40,522 nt of DNA from contig CAIPII010000113.1 in assembly GCA_903865035.1 (NCBI GenBank), positions 1 through 40,522 of the forward strand, in the 5' to 3' direction. The notes below the pieces were generated by a model. That model was not told the origin of the DNA. It saw only the letters and a list, made by a program, of their open reading frames with translations, and ran no database searches. This document shows, in pieces, positions 10,579 to 20,128 of the stretch. Origin of the DNA: an uncultured Burkholderiales bacterium (GTDB taxonomy: Bacteria; Pseudomonadota; Gammaproteobacteria; Burkholderiales; Burkholderiaceae_C). The first letter of the stretch is position 1. Each line of letters begins with the position of its first letter. The translations under genes were made by a program, and so were the position numbers.

Positions 10579-11436
10579 ATGAAACTATGCGACTTTGAAG
10601 TGGGACTGGACCATCCGTTCTTTTTGATAGCTGGCCCCTGCGTGGTGGAGTCTGAGCAACTTCAAATGGACACTGCGGGTGCCTTGAAAGAAATCACACA
10701 AGCCTTGGGGATTCCTTTCATCTTCAAATCAAGTTACGACAAAGCCAACCGCAGCAGTGGCAAGAGTTTTCGTGGCCCAGGCATGGAGCGGGGATTGGAG
10801 ATATTGGCCAAAGTCAAGCGAGAGCTCCATGTGCCCATCTTGACCGATGTTCACAACGAACACGACATCGCTCAAGTGGCCCAAGTGGTGGACGTTTTGC
10901 AAACGCCCGCTTTTTTGTGCCGACAAACCGATTTCATTCACGCTGTTGCTCAATCTGGCATACCCGTCAACATCAAAAAGGGGCAATTCCTCTCCCCCAT
11001 GGAGATGAAGAATGTGATCGAGAAAGCCCGCAACGCTGCTCAAGAGGCAGGACTCAGTACCGATCGATTCATGGCTTGCGAACGCGGCACGACCTTTGGC
11101 TACAACAATTTGGTCTCTGACATGCGCTCTTTGGCCATCATGCGCGAGACCCAAGCACCCGTGGTGTTTGATGCCACGCACTCCGTTCAACTCCCGGGTG
11201 GTCAAGGAACGAGCTCAGGCGGACAGCGCGAGATGGTCCCCGTCTTGGCCCGAGCAGCAGTGGCCGTTGGCATCTCTGGCCTCTTCATGGAAACACACCC
11301 CAACCCCAATGAGGCCATGAGCGACGGTCCAAACGCAGTGCCTTTGAAACACATGAAAAGCTTGCTCGAGAGTCTTCAAGAGCTTGACCGCATCACCAAG
11401 AGTCGTCCCTTTTTAGAACTTGACTTCAACCCTTGA
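10579..11436 (+). CDS. kdsA: 3-deoxy-8-phosphooctulonate (KDO-8-P) synthase
   Basis: Condenses phosphoenolpyruvate with arabinose-5-phosphate to give KDO-8-phosphate for lipopolysaccharide inner core. 285 residues from the ATG at 10579. A TTG at 10546 would add 11 residues, but [21 protein letters not shown] matches the family N-terminus. Recognisable segments are [48 protein letters not shown] and [12 protein letters not shown]. The enzyme being fed by enolase product may explain why eno is next. Confidence 0.97.
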   Translation: MKLCDFEVGLDHPFFLIAGPCVVESEQLQMDTAGALKEITQALGIPFIFKSSYDKANRSSGKSFRGPGMERGLEILAKVKRELHVPILTDVHNEHDIAQVAQVVDVLQTPAFLCRQTDFIHAVAQSGIPVNIKKGQFLSPMEMKNVIEKARNAAQEAGLSTDRFMACERGTTFGYNNLVSDMRSLAIMRETQAPVVFDATHSVQLPGGQGTSSGGQREMVPVLARAAVAVGISGLFMETHPNPNEAMSDGPNAVPLKHMKSLLESLQELDRITKSRPFLELDFNP

Positions 11437-12771
<1,335 letters not shown>

Positions 12772-12813
12772 GTCGCCTTGCATTATGATAATAGGCAGAG
12801 CTGTGATTCTTGT

Positions 12814-12825
12814 CTTGTCGACAAG
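12814..12825. repeat. 12-bp perfect palindrome between eno and ftsB
   Basis: CTTGTCGACAAG is a perfect palindrome in the 115-bp eno-ftsB gap. Short AGAGCT/AGCTCT arms lie on either side (about 12797 and 12824). No T-run follows, so it is not a standard terminator. It could be an operator or an mRNA hairpin, or chance. Confidence 0.4.
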
Positions 12826-12886
12826 CTCTACAAACCTGCTTGCTTGTCCATTGCCCTCTAAACACTGATCAATAGACCTCCTCACC

Positions 12887-13159
12887 ATGCAACGCCCCAT
12901 GACTTGGACCTTGCTCACCTTGCTGTTGGTGCTGCAGGGCCAATTGTGGATTGGGCGTGGTAGCGTGCCAGAGGTGATTCAATTGCAGCAACAAATTGCT
13001 CAACAACAAGACCTCAATCGCCAGGCCCAAATCACCAATCAACGCTTGAACGCAGAGCTCTTGGATCTCAAAGTTGGGCTTGAAATGGTTGAGGAACGCG
13101 CCAGAAAAGAAATTGGCATGGTCAAGTCCAACGAGATTTTTGTTCAACTGGGCAAATGA
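12887..13159 (+). CDS. ftsB: Cell division protein FtsB
   Basis: A 90-residue bitopic inner-membrane protein of the FtsQBL divisome complex. It has a very short cytosolic N-terminus, one membrane helix (about residues 5-22), then a periplasmic coiled coil rich in Gln and Leu (about 28-75), and the conserved ending EERARKEIGMVKSNEIFV. Size and the position after eno are diagnostic. Its TGA overlaps the next gene's ATG (ATGA at 13156-13159), so the two are translationally coupled. Confidence 0.93.
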   Translation: MQRPMTWTLLTLLLVLQGQLWIGRGSVPEVIQLQQQIAQQQDLNRQAQITNQRLNAELLDLKVGLEMVEERARKEIGMVKSNEIFVQLGK

Positions 13160-13719
13160 TCCCCCTCATGCTGCTGGGCACTCCCAGCCCTTTTGAGCAT
13201 GCGTTTGTCTTTGAACCCAGCTCACCTCCCCCCCCAAACACAAGCCCAACACCAACCCACTCTGGGGAATTGAAATCGGTTTGCCCCACTGGGTTGTCCA
13301 ATTTTGTCTCAGACATTGAGAACCTCGCCTTGACACCCTCCTTGCAGGGGCTCTTGGGTCCGGTATTGGGCGTGAGTCGCATTCAGCAACTCACCCCACA
13401 CTTCATCACAAAATACAAGGCCTTCGATCAAGGCTTGTGCCTGCTTTTGGCTTGCTGTGAACCCCAAGAGTCTTTGGCCGAGTGGAGAGAGATGCTCCAC
13501 GCCAATGAACTGCCTTACCAAGTCATTCATGGCGCCCCCGACGATTTGAGTGAGCGAGTGCTGCTCGCCTTCAGTGCGCATGCCCAAAAGCTCGGGCTCA
13601 CCCAAAACGTCCTTAGACCACCCCCAAAAGAAAGACCCCGCATGGGGCCTTGTGAGTGCTGCGCAAGCGTCGAATGCGAGAGAAAGCTATTTGATTTCTT
13701 GACCCAAGCAGCGACCTAA
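13156..13719 (+). CDS. Uncharacterised protein with Pro-rich linker and Cys-rich C-terminus
   Basis: I do not recognise this 187-residue protein. It begins with a short hydrophobic stretch, then a Pro/Ser/Thr-rich linker (residues 21-35) and a predicted globular middle (about 38-150) with an LLLACCEPQ strand. The tail has four closely spaced cysteines, GPCECCASVECERKLF (C166, C168, C169, C174), a possible metal-binding or redox site. No secretion signal is convincing. Its ATG overlaps the ftsB stop, so it should be made with FtsB, but that alone does not show a division role. It converges on hslO with 8 bp between. Confidence 0.7.
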   Translation: MIPLMLLGTPSPFEHAFVFEPSSPPPPNTSPTPTHSGELKSVCPTGLSNFVSDIENLALTPSLQGLLGPVLGVSRIQQLTPHFITKYKAFDQGLCLLLACCEPQESLAEWREMLHANELPYQVIHGAPDDLSERVLLAFSAHAQKLGLTQNVLRPPPKERPRMGPCECCASVECERKLFDFLTQAAT

Positions 13720-13727
13720 AGAGAGAC

Positions 13728-14720
13728 TCAATGCAAAAGCTCTGGGGGCAGAACTTGGGGCTTGACAAGAGGGGGCGTGAAAATCTGCGCAGCATCAATG
13801 GCATCAAAGACGTATTGACGGCCGCAAAACTCACAACCCACTTCGATGTTGGGCATTTCACTCAAAATGCTGTCCGCCTCCTCTTGGCCCAAACCCAAAA
13901 TCATTTGAGAGACCCGCTCTTTGGAGCATGAGCACACAAACCGAGGGGCGTTTGAGCCCTTGAGGGGTTCGTAGCGCATCAAAGGCTCATCCCAAAAGAG
14001 TCGGTGCAATATCGCATCGGGCTCCAAGCTGAGCAACTCCTCTGGCGTCAAAGTTGCAGCCAACATGGCGATGCGCTTGAAGTCTTCGTTCACGCCTATT
14101 TGGTCCTCGTCGGCTTGGGTGGACTTGGCCGATAAATTTCCCTCGCCTTGAACCGGCATTCTTTGCACCAACAAACCCGCGGCCACTTTGTCGTTGGCTG
14201 CCAAAATCAATTTGGTGTCGAGCTGTTCACTTTGCAGCATGTAGTGCTCCAACACTTCGCTGATGTGGTCGATGGGATGGCCCAAATCATCAAACAAAGG
14301 GACCACGCCTTGGTAGGGCTGCTGCCCGGGAAAGCGGTTCTTGGGGTCCAAGGTGATGGCACACTTGCCTTGGTTATTGACATTGACCATTTGGGTGAGG
14401 GTTGCTCCCTCATCAACGCTGCCGATGGTCTTGGCGGTAGACCTGAGCGACAAATCGGCTTTGACCTCGACCACGGCCAACTTGAGCGGACCATTGCCAA
14501 AAATTTGCAGCACCAAATCTCCATCGAATTTGAGCAACGCTTGCATGAGCGTGGCCGCTGCCGTCATCTCTCCAAGCAGCACTTGCACCGACAAAGGGTA
14601 AGCGCCCGTTTCTGCATTTTCTGCTCTGCGGTGAAGAATCTCCTGCCAAGACTCTGTCAAACGGACCAACTGCCCACGAACGGGCAAGCCGTCAAACAAA
14701 AACTGATGCATTTCGGACAT
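13728..14720 (-). CDS. hslO: Redox-regulated chaperone Hsp33
   Basis: Holdase chaperone activated by oxidation (hypochlorite, peroxide plus heat) through release of zinc and disulfide formation. 330 residues, slightly longer than the E. coli protein. The N-terminal substrate-binding domain includes LGEMTAAATLMQALLKFDGDL-like sequence. The C-terminal redox switch has C263 and C265 (CSC) and C296 and C299 (CEFC), the four zinc-binding cysteines in the canonical CxC...CxxC spacing. It is 15 bp downstream of the gamma-carbonic-anhydrase-like gene in one transcript. Confidence 0.95.
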   Translation of the reverse strand: MSEMHQFLFDGLPVRGQLVRLTESWQEILHRRAENAETGAYPLSVQVLLGEMTAAATLMQALLKFDGDLVLQIFGNGPLKLAVVEVKADLSLRSTAKTIGSVDEGATLTQMVNVNNQGKCAITLDPKNRFPGQQPYQGVVPLFDDLGHPIDHISEVLEHYMLQSEQLDTKLILAANDKVAAGLLVQRMPVQGEGNLSAKSTQADEDQIGVNEDFKRIAMLAATLTPEELLSLEPDAILHRLFWDEPLMRYEPLKGSNAPRFVCSCSKERVSQMILGLGQEEADSILSEMPNIEVGCEFCGRQYVFDAIDAAQIFTPPLVKPQVLPPELLH

Positions 14721-14735
14721 GATTGAAGTCTCTCT

Positions 14736-15269
14736 TTAAGGTTTGGAATCCAACTCGCTCAGCTCAGCCTGAAAACGTTTGGCGTTTTTCACATAACTGA
14801 TGGCGCTTTGCTTGAGGGATTCGATTTGCTCAGCACTCAAGGTCTTCACGACCTTGGCCGGTGAGCCCAAGATCATCGAGCCCTCAGGGAACTCTTTGCC
14901 CTCGGTCACCAAGGCGCCTGCGCCCACCAAACAGTGGGCACCAATTTTCGCACCATTGAGCACAACGGCTCCCATGCCGATCAAAGAACCCTCACCCACT
15001 GTACAGCCATGCAAAATCACCCGGTGACCCACCGTCACAAAGTCTCCAATGCTCAGCGGCGAGCCCACATCGCTGTGCAAGACACTCCCATCTTGAACAT
15101 TGGTGCCCTGCCCCACCCGAATGGTCTCATTGTCACCACGAATGACCACGTTGAACCATACATTTGCATCAGCGCCCAAATGCACATCTCCCATGACTTG
15201 TGCGCTGGGTGCAACCCATGCCCCCATATCCAACTGAGGACTATGACTGCCTAAACGATAAATGGCCAT
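14736..15269 (-). CDS. Gamma-carbonic anhydrase-like hexapeptide-repeat protein (YrdA/PaaY type)
   Basis: A 177-residue left-handed beta-helix protein. Hexapeptide-type strands run from about residue 15 to 135 (APSAQVMGDVHLGADANVWFN and on). Candidate zinc-ligand histidines sit in LHSDVGSP and VGHRVILHG, the usual places in the gamma-carbonic anhydrase family. A C-terminal helix with SYVKNAKRFQAEL follows. Many YrdA/PaaY relatives are of unknown substrate; some are carbonic anhydrases, others thioesterase-like. First gene of a pair with hslO. Confidence 0.9.
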   Translation of the reverse strand: MAIYRLGSHSPQLDMGAWVAPSAQVMGDVHLGADANVWFNVVIRGDNETIRVGQGTNVQDGSVLHSDVGSPLSIGDFVTVGHRVILHGCTVGEGSLIGMGAVVLNGAKIGAHCLVGAGALVTEGKEFPEGSMILGSPAKVVKTLSAEQIESLKQSAISYVKNAKRFQAELSELDSKP

Positions 15270-15309
15270 GACCGGTCTCCTGCAAACGTTGAGCCCTCGA
15301 TTTTAGTGC

Positions 15310-15336
15310 CTTGATCTGGCTCAAGAAGCTTACAAT
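15310..15336 (+). promoter_or_regulatory. Candidate promoter/operator of the DUF455 gene
   Basis: TACAAT at 15331-15336 is a good -10 but ends only 9 bp before the ATG at 15346, which would give an almost leaderless mRNA. Just upstream CTTGA-tctggc-TCAAG (15310-15325) is a short inverted repeat. No Shine-Dalgarno sequence precedes the ATG. Confidence 0.35.
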
Positions 15337-15345
15337 CCTTGGGCC

Positions 15346-16161
15346 ATGATCGATCTCAGACGCCAAGCCCATTCTCTTTTTTGTGAATCCAATCCAACTC
15401 AAAAAGTTCTTGGGATGGCGCAACTTTGGGCGCAAAAAGAACAATGGCTCATTGAGCCACCCTGGAGCCCCACTCTAGAGGAGCTTTGCAAACCCATCGG
15501 TCGACCACCAACGCCAAAGCTGATTTCTCACAGAGACATTCCCAAGCGAAAACTCTCAACCCCCTTGGGGCTTGCTGGCTTGGTGCACTCCATTTGCCAC
15601 ATCGAATTCAACGCCATCAATTTGGCACTCGATGCGGTCTGGCGATTTGAGGGCATGCCAAGCCTTTATTACAGCGACTGGATTCAAGTGGCCTATGAGG
15701 AGTCCACCCATTTTGACTTGTTGAGCAACTTGCTCAACAAAATGGGCCACGGTTATGGAGACTTCGATGCGCACGATGGATTGTGGGAGATGTGCGAGAA
15801 AACCAAACACGACATCACCGCTCGAATGGCCTTGGTTCCCAGAACCTTGGAGGCCAGAGGGCTTGATGCAAGTCCTCTTATTCAACAAAAACTCATTGGG
15901 CTCAACTCTCCTTTTGCTCAAGAAGCCCATGAGATTTTGGACATCATTTTGCGCGACGAAATCACCCACGTGCGCGTTGGCAACCGCTGGTACTTGTGGC
16001 TTTGTGAATTGCAAAACACCGAGCCCAATGCTTTGTATGCGAAGTTGAGCCTTTTGCACGATGCACCCAGACTCAAACCTCCCTTCAACTTAGAGGCCAG
16101 GGCACAAGCTGGTTTCACCCAAGAAGAGTTGCGTCTTTTGCTGCAATCAAACCCTCTCTAA
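15346..16161 (+). CDS. DUF455 family ferritin-like protein
   Basis: A 271-residue protein of the DUF455 family, which has a ferritin-like four-helix di-iron fold distantly similar to MiaE. Carboxylate/histidine motifs fitting a di-iron site are ICHIEFNAINLALDA (about 83-97), QVAYEESTHFDLL (about 115-127), LEARGLDAS and ILRDEITHVRVGNRWY (about 202-217). The Glu-x2-His pairs in the second and fourth helices are the key feature. No experimental function is known to me. The N-terminus resembles other DUF455 proteins, which supports this start although there is no clear ribosome-binding site. Confidence 0.88.
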   Translation: MIDLRRQAHSLFCESNPTQKVLGMAQLWAQKEQWLIEPPWSPTLEELCKPIGRPPTPKLISHRDIPKRKLSTPLGLAGLVHSICHIEFNAINLALDAVWRFEGMPSLYYSDWIQVAYEESTHFDLLSNLLNKMGHGYGDFDAHDGLWEMCEKTKHDITARMALVPRTLEARGLDASPLIQQKLIGLNSPFAQEAHEILDIILRDEITHVRVGNRWYLWLCELQNTEPNALYAKLSLLHDAPRLKPPFNLEARAQAGFTQEELRLLLQSNPL

Positions 16162-16178
16162 GGCCCCAGCCGTTTTGC

Positions 16179-17120
16179 TCAACCCCTAGGGTGGTGAGCA
16201 GCATGCATGGCTTTGAGCCGCTCCTTGGCCACATGGGTGTAAATGGTGGTCGTAGAAATATCGGCGTGACCCAAAAGCATTTGAACCGCTCTCAGATCTG
16301 CACCATGATTGAGCAAATGGGTTGCAAAAGCATGCCTCAAAGTGTGCGGTGAAATCGGACTTTTGATATCGGCCTTCAACGCATAACGTTTGACCAAAGA
16401 CCAAAACATCACACGCGTCATGGCACTTCCTGCACTGGAGCCTCTTTGGGTCACAAAAAGTGCAGTCTCACTGCGCTCACCCAGCAACTCGTTTCTGGCC
16501 CCCTTGAGGTAGTGCTCAAGCCACCAACCCGCCTCTTGTCCAAAGGGAATCATTCTCTCCTTGCTCCCTTTGCCCGTCACAGTGAGCACACCTTGGTTCA
16601 AGCCAATTTGAAACACTTTAAGCCCCACCAATTCGCTCACTCGCAAACCACAAGCATACAAGAGCTCAAACATGGTTCTGTCTCGAACACCCAAAGGGGT
16701 TTTGACATCGGGGGCTTCAAGCAAGGCCTCCACCTGTGCCTCGCTCATGACCTTGGGAACTCGAAGCGATTGCTTGGCCGATAGCATCTTCAAGGTTGGA
16801 TCCAGTTCAATGCGCCTCTCGCGCAAAGCCCACCTGTAAAAGCGCCTAAAAACCGTGAGCCTGCGATTGGCCGTGCTGGGTTTGGTCAAGGCGTGTGCAT
16901 GGGCAAAATACGCATTCAATGAGCCATCGTTTGCACCCAACAAGCTCTCGCCTTGGGTGTGAAGCCAAGCGGAGAAGGCCTTCAAGTCCTGTGTGTAAGC
17001 ACTCAAGGTCTGTTTGGACAAACCGTCCTCGAGCCACATGGCGTTGATGAAGACCTCAATCAAGGGGTCCAGCCCTTCAAGCTCGGGTTGGACCTCCAAG
17101 GACTCAGACGCCAAGACCAT
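16179..17120 (-). CDS. xerD: Site-specific tyrosine recombinase XerD
   Basis: One half of the XerC/XerD recombinase that resolves chromosome dimers at dif. 313 residues from the ATG at 17120. The N-terminal SAM-like core-binding domain (about 15-105) starts with IEVFINAMWLEDGLSKQTLSAY. The catalytic domain has the first Arg in YACGLRVSELVGL, the Lys in TGKGSKERMIPF, the HTLRHAFATHLL box, the GHADIS His, and the nucleophile Tyr in TTTIYTHV. The match is closer to XerD than XerC. The start overlaps the stop of the upstream Bug gene by one base (TGATG), a coupling that is unusual for a core recombinase. Confidence 0.93.
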   Translation of the reverse strand: MVLASESLEVQPELEGLDPLIEVFINAMWLEDGLSKQTLSAYTQDLKAFSAWLHTQGESLLGANDGSLNAYFAHAHALTKPSTANRRLTVFRRFYRWALRERRIELDPTLKMLSAKQSLRVPKVMSEAQVEALLEAPDVKTPLGVRDRTMFELLYACGLRVSELVGLKVFQIGLNQGVLTVTGKGSKERMIPFGQEAGWWLEHYLKGARNELLGERSETALFVTQRGSSAGSAMTRVMFWSLVKRYALKADIKSPISPHTLRHAFATHLLNHGADLRAVQMLLGHADISTTTIYTHVAKERLKAMHAAHHPRG

Positions 17121-18112
17121 CAATCCAAGGTGAGTTTTTGTGTGTCCACAACTTTTTTGTAGATCTCAAACTCCGCCTTGATCTGCGCTTGGAATTGCTC
17201 GGGTGTGTTGGCGATGACCAAGGATCCAGTGTCCTCGATGCGCTTTCTGACACCGGGCTCCTCCAAAGCTTTTTTGACCCCTGAGGAGATGCGCTCAACC
17301 ACCTCTTTGGGCAAGCCCTTGGGGCCATAGATGCCGTAAAAAGCCATGCGATTGACGGGCTCAAGCCCCACCTCTTTGAAGGTGGGTGTGTTGGGCAAAA
17401 CGGCCAAGCGTTGAGGAGCGGCAACCACGATCGCCACCAAACGACCCTCCTTGATGAAGGGCAAAGCAGAGGGCAAGTTGTCAAAAATCATGGGCACTTG
17501 ACCCGAGACAGTGTCATTGAGCGCAGGACCTGCACCTTTGTAGGGAATGTGGGTGATGTCAGCCCCAGAGAGACTTTTGTACAACTCGGTTTGCAAATGT
17601 CCAATGCCTCCAGTGCCCGAGGAAGCATAGGAATACTTGCCTGGATTCTTTTTGAGCTCAGCAATGAATCCTGCATAGTCGCGTGCAGGAAAACTGGGAT
17701 GAACCGCAATCACATTGGGAGTGGCCGCGATGTTGATGATGGGCGTAAAGTCAGTGAGTGAGTTGTAGGGCGTGTGGGGATTGATGGCGGGATTGGCCGC
17801 TACGGTGGAGACCGTGGCCACCCCCAAGTTGTAACCATCGGGGATGGCTTTGGCCGTCTCGTTTGCTCCAACCACACCACCACCGCCAGGTTTGTTCTCG
17901 ACAAAGACCGTTTGCCCCAAAACACGCCCAAGTGGTTCAGCGATCACGCGCGCCACAATGTCCGTGGTGCCCCCAGGTGCAAAAGGCACTTGCAAACGAA
18001 TGGGTTTGTTGGGGTAAGCCTCTGCGGCTTGCACGCTCAAGCTCAAAAGCGAGAGGCTCAACGCCAAGAGTGAAGAGAATGCACAAGTCTTCAAAATTGG
18101 AAACATTTTCAT
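17120..18112 (-). CDS. Bug/TctC-family tripartite tricarboxylate substrate-binding protein
   Basis: Periplasmic binding protein, 330 residues from the ATG at 18112, which has AAGGA upstream. Signal peptide about residues 1-32 ending SVQAAEA. The mature protein begins [23 protein letters not shown], the standard Bug start, with the ligand-loop FAPGG, then [10 protein letters not shown], a central [18 protein letters not shown] segment and [25 protein letters not shown]. Bug proteins bind small carboxylates or related ligands. Most copies in Burkholderiales are orphans without membrane partners, as here. Ligand unknown. It ends in the start of xerD and diverges from the AEC carrier. Confidence 0.93.
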   Translation of the reverse strand: MKMFPILKTCAFSSLLALSLSLLSLSVQAAEAYPNKPIRLQVPFAPGGTTDIVARVIAEPLGRVLGQTVFVENKPGGGGVVGANETAKAIPDGYNLGVATVSTVAANPAINPHTPYNSLTDFTPIINIAATPNVIAVHPSFPARDYAGFIAELKKNPGKYSYASSGTGGIGHLQTELYKSLSGADITHIPYKGAGPALNDTVSGQVPMIFDNLPSALPFIKEGRLVAIVVAAPQRLAVLPNTPTFKEVGLEPVNRMAFYGIYGPKGLPKEVVERISSGVKKALEEPGVRKRIEDTGSLVIANTPEQFQAQIKAEFEIYKKVVDTQKLTLD

Positions 18113-18217
18113 GGTTATGTCCTTGTCAAACAATCGTCAATACAGATGAGCTCTATGGTCCATGGTCAGATATTACACCGATCTGGCAAACGCTGGTGCA
18201 TGGTTTATCCTTGGGGC

Positions 18218-19132
18218 ATGAACACAATTGATCTTTTGCTGCCTGACTTTGGCATCATCTTGTTGGGCTATGGTTTGGGGCATTACACCAAACTGAACGA
18301 AGAGGTTTGGAAATCCGTCGAAATATTGGTTTATTTCCTTTTGTTTCCTGTACTTTTGTTCTCCTCCATCAACAAAAGTCCGCTGGACATTTGGGTCTCT
18401 GCTCCCCTCATCGAGGCGGGTCTGATGTTGGCCTTGTGCACAATCGCGCTGAGCTACTCTTTGGTGCATCTGCCTTGGATCAAATCCAAAATCGATCTCT
18501 CCATGCACGCAGGCAGTGCACAAGTGGCCTTTCGCTTTAACTCTTTCATCGCGCTGGCACTGGCACAGCGCTTGTTTGGGGAGATGGGGCTCATCAAGAT
18601 ATCCATTTTGCTGGGCATCACGATACCGCTCTTAAATGTCGCTGCAGTGTGGCCCATGGCCAAGAACTCAGAACTTGGATTTTTAAAAGAGCTCTCTCGC
18701 AACCCATTGGTCTTGGCAACCCTCTCGGCCATGGCTTTCAATCTCTTGGGTCTTCACTTGCCAAGCTTGATTGACACCTCACTCTCCAAGGTGGGCGCTG
18801 CCTCCATTCCCTTGGGACTCATGGCAGCGGGGGCTAGCTTGCATTTGGGTAAATTGCGAGAGGAACTCCCGCTGAGTGCGGGACTCTTGAGCATCAGGCA
18901 CGCCATAGCCCCCGTGTTGGCCTTTTTCTTGGCCACTCAATTGGGGCTCCCACCCATGGAGGGGTCTCTCTTGATCGTGTTTTCAGCTCTGCCCACGGCA
19001 TCGAGCTCTTTTGTGCTCACATCCAGAATGGGCTTTGATGGCCATTATGTGGCGGGACTCGTCACGCTCTCCACGCTCTTTGGGATGGCCAGCTTGAGCT
19101 TTGCCTTCTTTTTAATCCATCAGCTTTATTGA
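18218..19132 (+). CDS. AEC family (auxin efflux carrier-like) permease
   Basis: A 304-residue inner-membrane carrier with about ten hydrophobic helices in two groups of five, as in the AEC/bile-acid-type transporter fold. Conserved points are the N-terminal LLPDFGIILLGYGLG, FLLFPVLLFSSI, the RFNSFIALALA segment of the discontinuous helix, NPLVLATLSAMAFNLLG and the C-terminal ALPTASSSFVLTSRMG crossover. The ATG at 18218 is favoured; a GTG/ATG-type extension to 18146 would add 24 hydrophilic residues. AEC members carry malate, malonate and other organic acids. Between two binding-protein genes and a decarboxylase-like gene, an organic-acid role is plausible but unproven. Its stop is 2 bp from the convergent gene's stop. 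Confidence 0.9.
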   Translation: MNTIDLLLPDFGIILLGYGLGHYTKLNEEVWKSVEILVYFLLFPVLLFSSINKSPLDIWVSAPLIEAGLMLALCTIALSYSLVHLPWIKSKIDLSMHAGSAQVAFRFNSFIALALAQRLFGEMGLIKISILLGITIPLLNVAAVWPMAKNSELGFLKELSRNPLVLATLSAMAFNLLGLHLPSLIDTSLSKVGAASIPLGLMAAGASLHLGKLREELPLSAGLLSIRHAIAPVLAFFLATQLGLPPMEGSLLIVFSALPTASSSFVLTSRMGFDGHYVAGLVTLSTLFGMASLSFAFFLIHQLY

Positions 19133-19134
19133 TC

Positions 19135-20124
19135 TCAGTCGACCTTCGCTCCAGAGACTGCGATCACTTTGCTCCACTTGATGGTCTCACTCTTGATGTA
19201 CTGCGCCAACTCTTCTGGAGAACTGCTCAAGGGCTCAAGGCCAGCTTGTGCGAATTTTTCAGCCGTATCAGCTTCACGCAGCACGCCCACAATTTCAGCA
19301 TTGAGTCGAGCCACGGTGGTCTGAGCAACACCTGCGGGGGCCAATACAGCAAACCACCCGTTGGCTTCAAAGCCAGGCAGCCCACTCTCGGCCAATGTTG
19401 GGAGATCGGGCGCCAGTGCAGAACGCTGTTTGTTCAAGACACCCAAAATCTTGATTTTGCTCGACTTCATCTGCGGCTCGATCGTCGCAATGTCAGCAAT
19501 GGCCAAGGAGGTCTCCCCTCCCATGACTGACATCAAAGCTGGAGCACTTCCCCGGTAAGGCACATGCAACAAATTAATCCCGGCCATGGATTTGATCAAC
19601 TCGCCAGACAAATGCATTGCAGTTCCATTGCCCCCGGAGGCATAACTCAACTTGGCGTCTTTGGTTTTCGCAAGTTCAATCACATCTTTGATGCTTTTAA
19701 CGGGCACGGTTGAATTGGCGATCAACACAAAGGGACTGGTTCCAAACAAAGTGATGGGCGCAAAGTCAGTGCTTGGGTTGTAGCTCAAATTTGGATACAG
19801 GCTTGGATTGGCGGCCAAGCCGCCCGCTGAGGCCAAGACAATGGTGTAGCCGTCTTGAGGAGCTTTCGCGACCAAATCGAGTCCAACCCCTCCCCCGGCA
19901 CCGGGCTTGTTGTCGACCATCACAGGCTGACCTAGACGCTTGGAGAGCTTGGGGGCCACGATCCTGGCGGCCGCATCGCTGCTGCCTCAAGCGGGAAAGG
20001 TGACCACAAAACGAATGGGCTTGGAGGGCCATGGAGCGTTGCTTTGAGCGCTGGCGTTGTGTGACGCCATGAGACACGCTGCAGTCATCAAGCCCAGAGC
20101 GGTTTTCATCAATTTTTGCTTCAT
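19135..20124 (-). pseudogene. Bug/TctC-family binding protein with a single in-frame TGA
   Basis: The reading frame from the ATG at 20124 to the stop at 19135 would encode a normal 329-residue Bug protein, but codon 46 is TGA (plus-strand TCA at 19987-19989). Before it: signal peptide MKQKLMKTALGLMTAACLMA..ASAQ and PWPSKPIRFVVTFPA. After it, in the same frame: GSSDAAARIVAPKLSKRLGQPVMVDNKPGAGGG and the rest of the fold. Family consensus at this place is FPAGGxxD, so the lost residue is Gly in the ligand loop and one base change (GGA to TGA) explains it. Nothing else is broken. Restart at an internal GTG (19959) would lack the signal peptide and first strand. It sits 4 bp downstream of the amidohydrolase in one operon. 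It could be a recent mutation or a sequencing/assembly error. Confidence 0.88.
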
Positions 20125-20128
20125 TCGA

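Noticed and set aside
19987-19989. TGA in the Bug gene read as selenocysteine
   Set aside because: The family has Gly at this position, not Cys. There is no redox role, and no SECIS-like hairpin was evident just downstream.
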